NCBI RefSeq assembly: GCF_030816115.1
Contig: NZ_JAUSXQ010000001.1
Location: 992,001-1,056,000, forward strand
Source of the DNA: Chryseobacterium sp. W4I1
GTDB taxonomy: Bacteria; Bacteroidota; Bacteroidia; Flavobacteriales; Weeksellaceae
Length of the DNA stretch: 64,000 nt
Reading direction: 5' to 3'
The position numbers were made by a program, and so were the translations under genes. Every line of letters starts with the position of its first letter. Within the stretch, counting starts at the first letter, position 1. This document shows, piece by piece, positions 61,805-64,000 of this stretch. A model generated the notes under the pieces. The model worked only from the letters and a program-made list of their open reading frames with translations. It ran no database searches and was not told where the DNA came from.

Positions 61805-62827
61805 TTATTTTAAACTTTTTTTCGGATTCCAGTTGTCATTTCCTTTGAGGATATTTTGTGTTGTATATTTTTTGCTTTCTTCCTTTGTTAATTGATGTGA
61901 CCACAAAACTCTTTTTGCAGCATTTGCTCCTGTGCCTTTTGAATTAAATTCTCCATAAAAAGTTGTTTTTTCCGCATCAGGTTTGCTCCAGTTGTGCCAT
62001 CCTTCTTGTTTTATGCTTGAATTCATTTCGCAATCGATGTACACTGTCTTTGCAAAAGGCCTCCAGGGTCTTCCTAAATAGACTGAATTTTCTTTCGCAT
62101 TTCCAATGATTTTTGAATTGATAAAGACAAAGCCAAATTCGCTTTCCTGTGGAGTAGAAGCGGCTGTGATGTAGCTTGCGCTTTCTTTAGAATAAATCGT
62201 GCAGTTTTCAAAAACGGCGGTTCCGGCTCCGAAAATGTAATCGGTTGTGCCTTCGATGTAGCAGTTTTTAAAATAATTTCTTGAAGGTTTTGTTTTATCC
62301 TGTAAATCCTGAGCTCCTTTTAAATATAAAGTATCCTGATTTCCTAAGAACCTGCAGTTTTCAAAAGCAATTCTGTCACCGGAAGTTAAAACCGCAACGG
62401 CTTGTCCGACTCTTCCTGAACTGTTTTCAAACGAAATATTTTTTGCCGTAAAATCATTTGAATAAATAAAAATAGTTGAAGAACCTGTTGTTCCGATATC
62501 TTTGCCTTCCGAATTCTTTTTTGAAGCAAAATCATCGTAAGTAATGATCGTATTTTCAGGATGTTCTCCTTCTATCAAAATGGCTCCTTTTGTTTCGGGA
62601 ACGGTGATTTTTTCTTTGTAAACTCCGGCTTTAATTAAAATTTTAGTTCTTGTGGAAGAACCATTTTCAACGGCATCAATAGCTTGCTGTACCGTGGTAA
62701 AGTTGCCATTTCCGTCTTTTGAAACCACGATTATTTTATCATTGGTTTTAAAAGAAAGAAGGTTTAATAATACCATCGAAAAAACTGAAAATATTTTAAA
62801 ATTTTTAATAAAAGTTGAAGTTTTCAT
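61805..62827 (-). CDS. Pectinesterase (CE8)
   Basis: A 340-residue exported enzyme; the hydrophobic N terminus IFSVFSMVLLNLLSF acts as signal. QAVAVLTSGDRIAFENCRFL, GNQDTLYLKG, EGTTDYIFGAGTAVFENCT and YLGRPWRPFAKTVYID are the pectin methylesterase motifs. It starts 84 bp downstream of the SusD gene. The C terminus (SKKYTTQNILKGNDNWNPKK) is like that of the second CE8 at 52531, so the two are duplicates. Confidence 0.93.
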   Translation of the reverse strand: MKTSTFIKNFKIFSVFSMVLLNLLSFKTNDKIIVVSKDGNGNFTTVQQAIDAVENGSSTRTKILIKAGVYKEKITVPETKGAILIEGEHPENTIITYDDFASKKNSEGKDIGTTGSSTIFIYSNDFTAKNISFENSSGRVGQAVAVLTSGDRIAFENCRFLGNQDTLYLKGAQDLQDKTKPSRNYFKNCYIEGTTDYIFGAGTAVFENCTIYSKESASYITAASTPQESEFGFVFINSKIIGNAKENSVYLGRPWRPFAKTVYIDCEMNSSIKQEGWHNWSKPDAEKTTFYGEFNSKGTGANAAKRVLWSHQLTKEESKKYTTQNILKGNDNWNPKKSLK

Positions 62828-62845
62828 TAAATAAATTTTGAGTTA

Positions 62846-62883
62846 AAATACAGACTTCTCTTTGTGGGAGGAAGCCTGTATTT
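62846..62883 (-). terminator. Hairpin between SusD and pectinesterase genes
   Basis: AAATACAG (62846-62853) pairs with CTGTATTT (62876-62883), with further CTTC/GGAAG pairing inside. On the minus strand it follows the SusD stop and could attenuate transcription into the enzyme genes. Confidence 0.6.
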
Positions 62884-62910
62884 CTTTGATATGAATATGA
62901 AACTTTTTAT

Positions 62911-64000
62911 CTAATAACCGTAATCTTGTGTAAGATTGTAATTTGATTGGATGATATCACTGTAAATTGGCAATAATTCTCTTTTATTAGATTGGAAATA
63001 TTGCGCAAAACCTTTTACTGGATCACTGATGTATGTTGGTAAAACAGCTGCTCTCCATGCAATCTTCGTATAACCTACCGGGGTCGCATCCTGAGAAGGC
63101 ATGTAAAATACCTGGGATTTGTCGGCGCCGGTGAAGAAAATATCAATATCGTTGACATTTTGCTGGGCAGATTTTGTAGGATCGTAAACCGATTTTTTAT
63201 AGTAAAGATTCAATGGTACGTTTGCATATTGCCCGGTTCCGTTGACGAAAGCTGTCAATTTTTGCCTTGTTTCCGTAATTTTTGAGTCTAATAAATTCCA
63301 ACGGATCAGATCATATTTTCTGATACCCTCACAGCCCAGCTCCAATAATCTTTCCTGAACAATATAATTGAAGAATCCTACTTTATCTGTAGGAATTGTC
63401 CCAACCTGTCCTAAATTCCCGGTGTAAGCTCTATTTCTCACAAGTTTTACGGCATTGATGGCTTCCGCAGAAGGTGCGGAGTGAAGTTCATTATCGGCTT
63501 CTGCAAACATCAGTAAAACATCAGAAAAACGAAGCAATGGCCAGTCAACCGCAAGGTTTTGTGAAGGCCCCGTAATATTCGTCCAGGATTTTCTGTATTT
63601 TGAATCTGTGAAAGAAATGGCATTCACAATTTCCGCCTGATTGGAGTTGTTTACTTTAAAAATTCCTACGTTCATGTCTCTTCTTAAATCATATTTAGTA
63701 AACTCATAGAAGTAAACAGGAAGTGCATTGATCCCACCGCCACCTTTCCAGCTAGAATTGTCATCGTGCTTTAAACCATTGTAATAACCGATTTTACTGT
63801 CAGTTCTTGCATTACCCCCGAAAGCTCCCACACAGAAAATGATTTCGTTGGTTGCGTCCTGCGTATTCGTGTGTAAAGCTCTGAAAACTGCTTCGTAGCT
63901 TGGGTTTAAGCTATGTTCGCCGGAATGGTTCATGATGTCTTTACATTCGTCATAGGCAATCTGATAATAGGTTTGAGGATTTGAGCCCTTTGCCATCTGC
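62911..64000 (-). CDS. RagB/SusD family nutrient uptake outer-membrane protein (partial)
   Basis: The last 360 or so residues of a SusD-type protein; the gene continues past the right end, so the signal peptide is missing. DWPLLRFSDVLLMFAEADNE, then AINAVKLVRNRAY and NYIVQERLLELGCEGIRKYD are the C-terminal SusD signatures. It binds oligosaccharides at the cell surface as the lid of a SusC-type TonB-dependent transporter, which should lie just outside the window. It heads the visible pectin cluster. Confidence 0.93.
   Translation of the reverse strand, partial: QMAKGSNPQTYYQIAYDECKDIMNHSGEHSLNPSYEAVFRALHTNTQDATNEIIFCVGAFGGNARTDSKIGYYNGLKHDDNSSWKGGGGINALPVYFYEFTKYDLRRDMNVGIFKVNNSNQAEIVNAISFTDSKYRKSWTNITGPSQNLAVDWPLLRFSDVLLMFAEADNELHSAPSAEAINAVKLVRNRAYTGNLGQVGTIPTDKVGFFNYIVQERLLELGCEGIRKYDLIRWNLLDSKITETRQKLTAFVNGTGQYANVPLNLYYKKSVYDPTKSAQQNVNDIDIFFTGADKSQVFYMPSQDATPVGYTKIAWRAAVLPTYISDPVKGFAQYFQSNKRELLPIYSDIIQSNYNLTQDYGY

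Overview
The window looks like a chromosomal segment of a Chryseobacterium-like member of the Bacteroidota (Flavobacteriia). The support is indirect but consistent: flavobacterial promoters (TTTG-like -33 and TANNTTTG -7 elements) in front of several genes and a tRNA, a SusD protein, a secreted enzyme with a C-terminal type IX secretion sorting domain, many lipoproteins, weak Shine-Dalgarno signals and AT-rich spacers with interspersed inverted repeats. No species was assigned.

Layout. (1) 1-18.8 kb is core chromosome: the pyrB end, carA and carB with a four-helix-bundle gene between them, a rhomboid protease gene bracketed by a duplicated carB 3' end, an Ada-type alkylation-repair operon, small regulators and enzymes, holA and trxB. 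(2) 18.9-19.7 kb is a tRNA-Ser(UGA) gene followed by an internally deleted tyrosine integrase, which looks like the scar of an integrated element. (3) 20.0-36.9 kb is a metal and efflux island: two AraC regulators carrying an N-terminal CxxC metal-binding-like segment, a CopA-type P1B ATPase, an IS3-family insertion sequence, a DUF2798 plus Crp/Fnr pair, HMA-type small proteins, an RND tripartite pump with an MFS transporter, and a metal-binding lipoprotein. Four promoters here carry the same 18-bp box 38-39 bp upstream of the -7 element, so they probably form one regulon. (4) 36.9-39.0 kb is decayed sequence with one intact DUF1963 gene. (5) 39.0-64.0 kb is dominated by pectin utilisation: a T9SS-exported lyase, a DUF4861 protein and a frameshifted PelA-type lyase on the plus strand, then a long minus-strand cluster reading SusD (cut by the window end), pectinesterase, pectate lyase, GH105, GH43, CE12, GH28, alpha/beta hydrolase, pectinesterase, CE12, KdgF-like cupin, esterase, GH95 and PL1.

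How the parts work together. In the pectin locus, SusD and an expected SusC partner outside the window would import oligosaccharides. CE8 and CE12 esterases remove methyl and acetyl groups, PL1, PL10-like and GH28 enzymes cut homogalacturonan, GH105, GH43 and GH95 trim unsaturated ends and side chains, and KdgF handles the unsaturated monomer. In the island, metal-sensing AraC proteins plausibly switch on copper export, small metal-binding proteins and the efflux operon through the shared box. In the Ada region, two promoters share a perfect 25-bp repeat with identical spacing to the -7 element, which points to a small Ada regulon that includes a PEP mutase/isocitrate lyase-like gene and a DUF1203 gene.

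Limits: all family names come from reading the translations and recognising motifs. No database search was run, and spacing and repeat statements were counted by eye.
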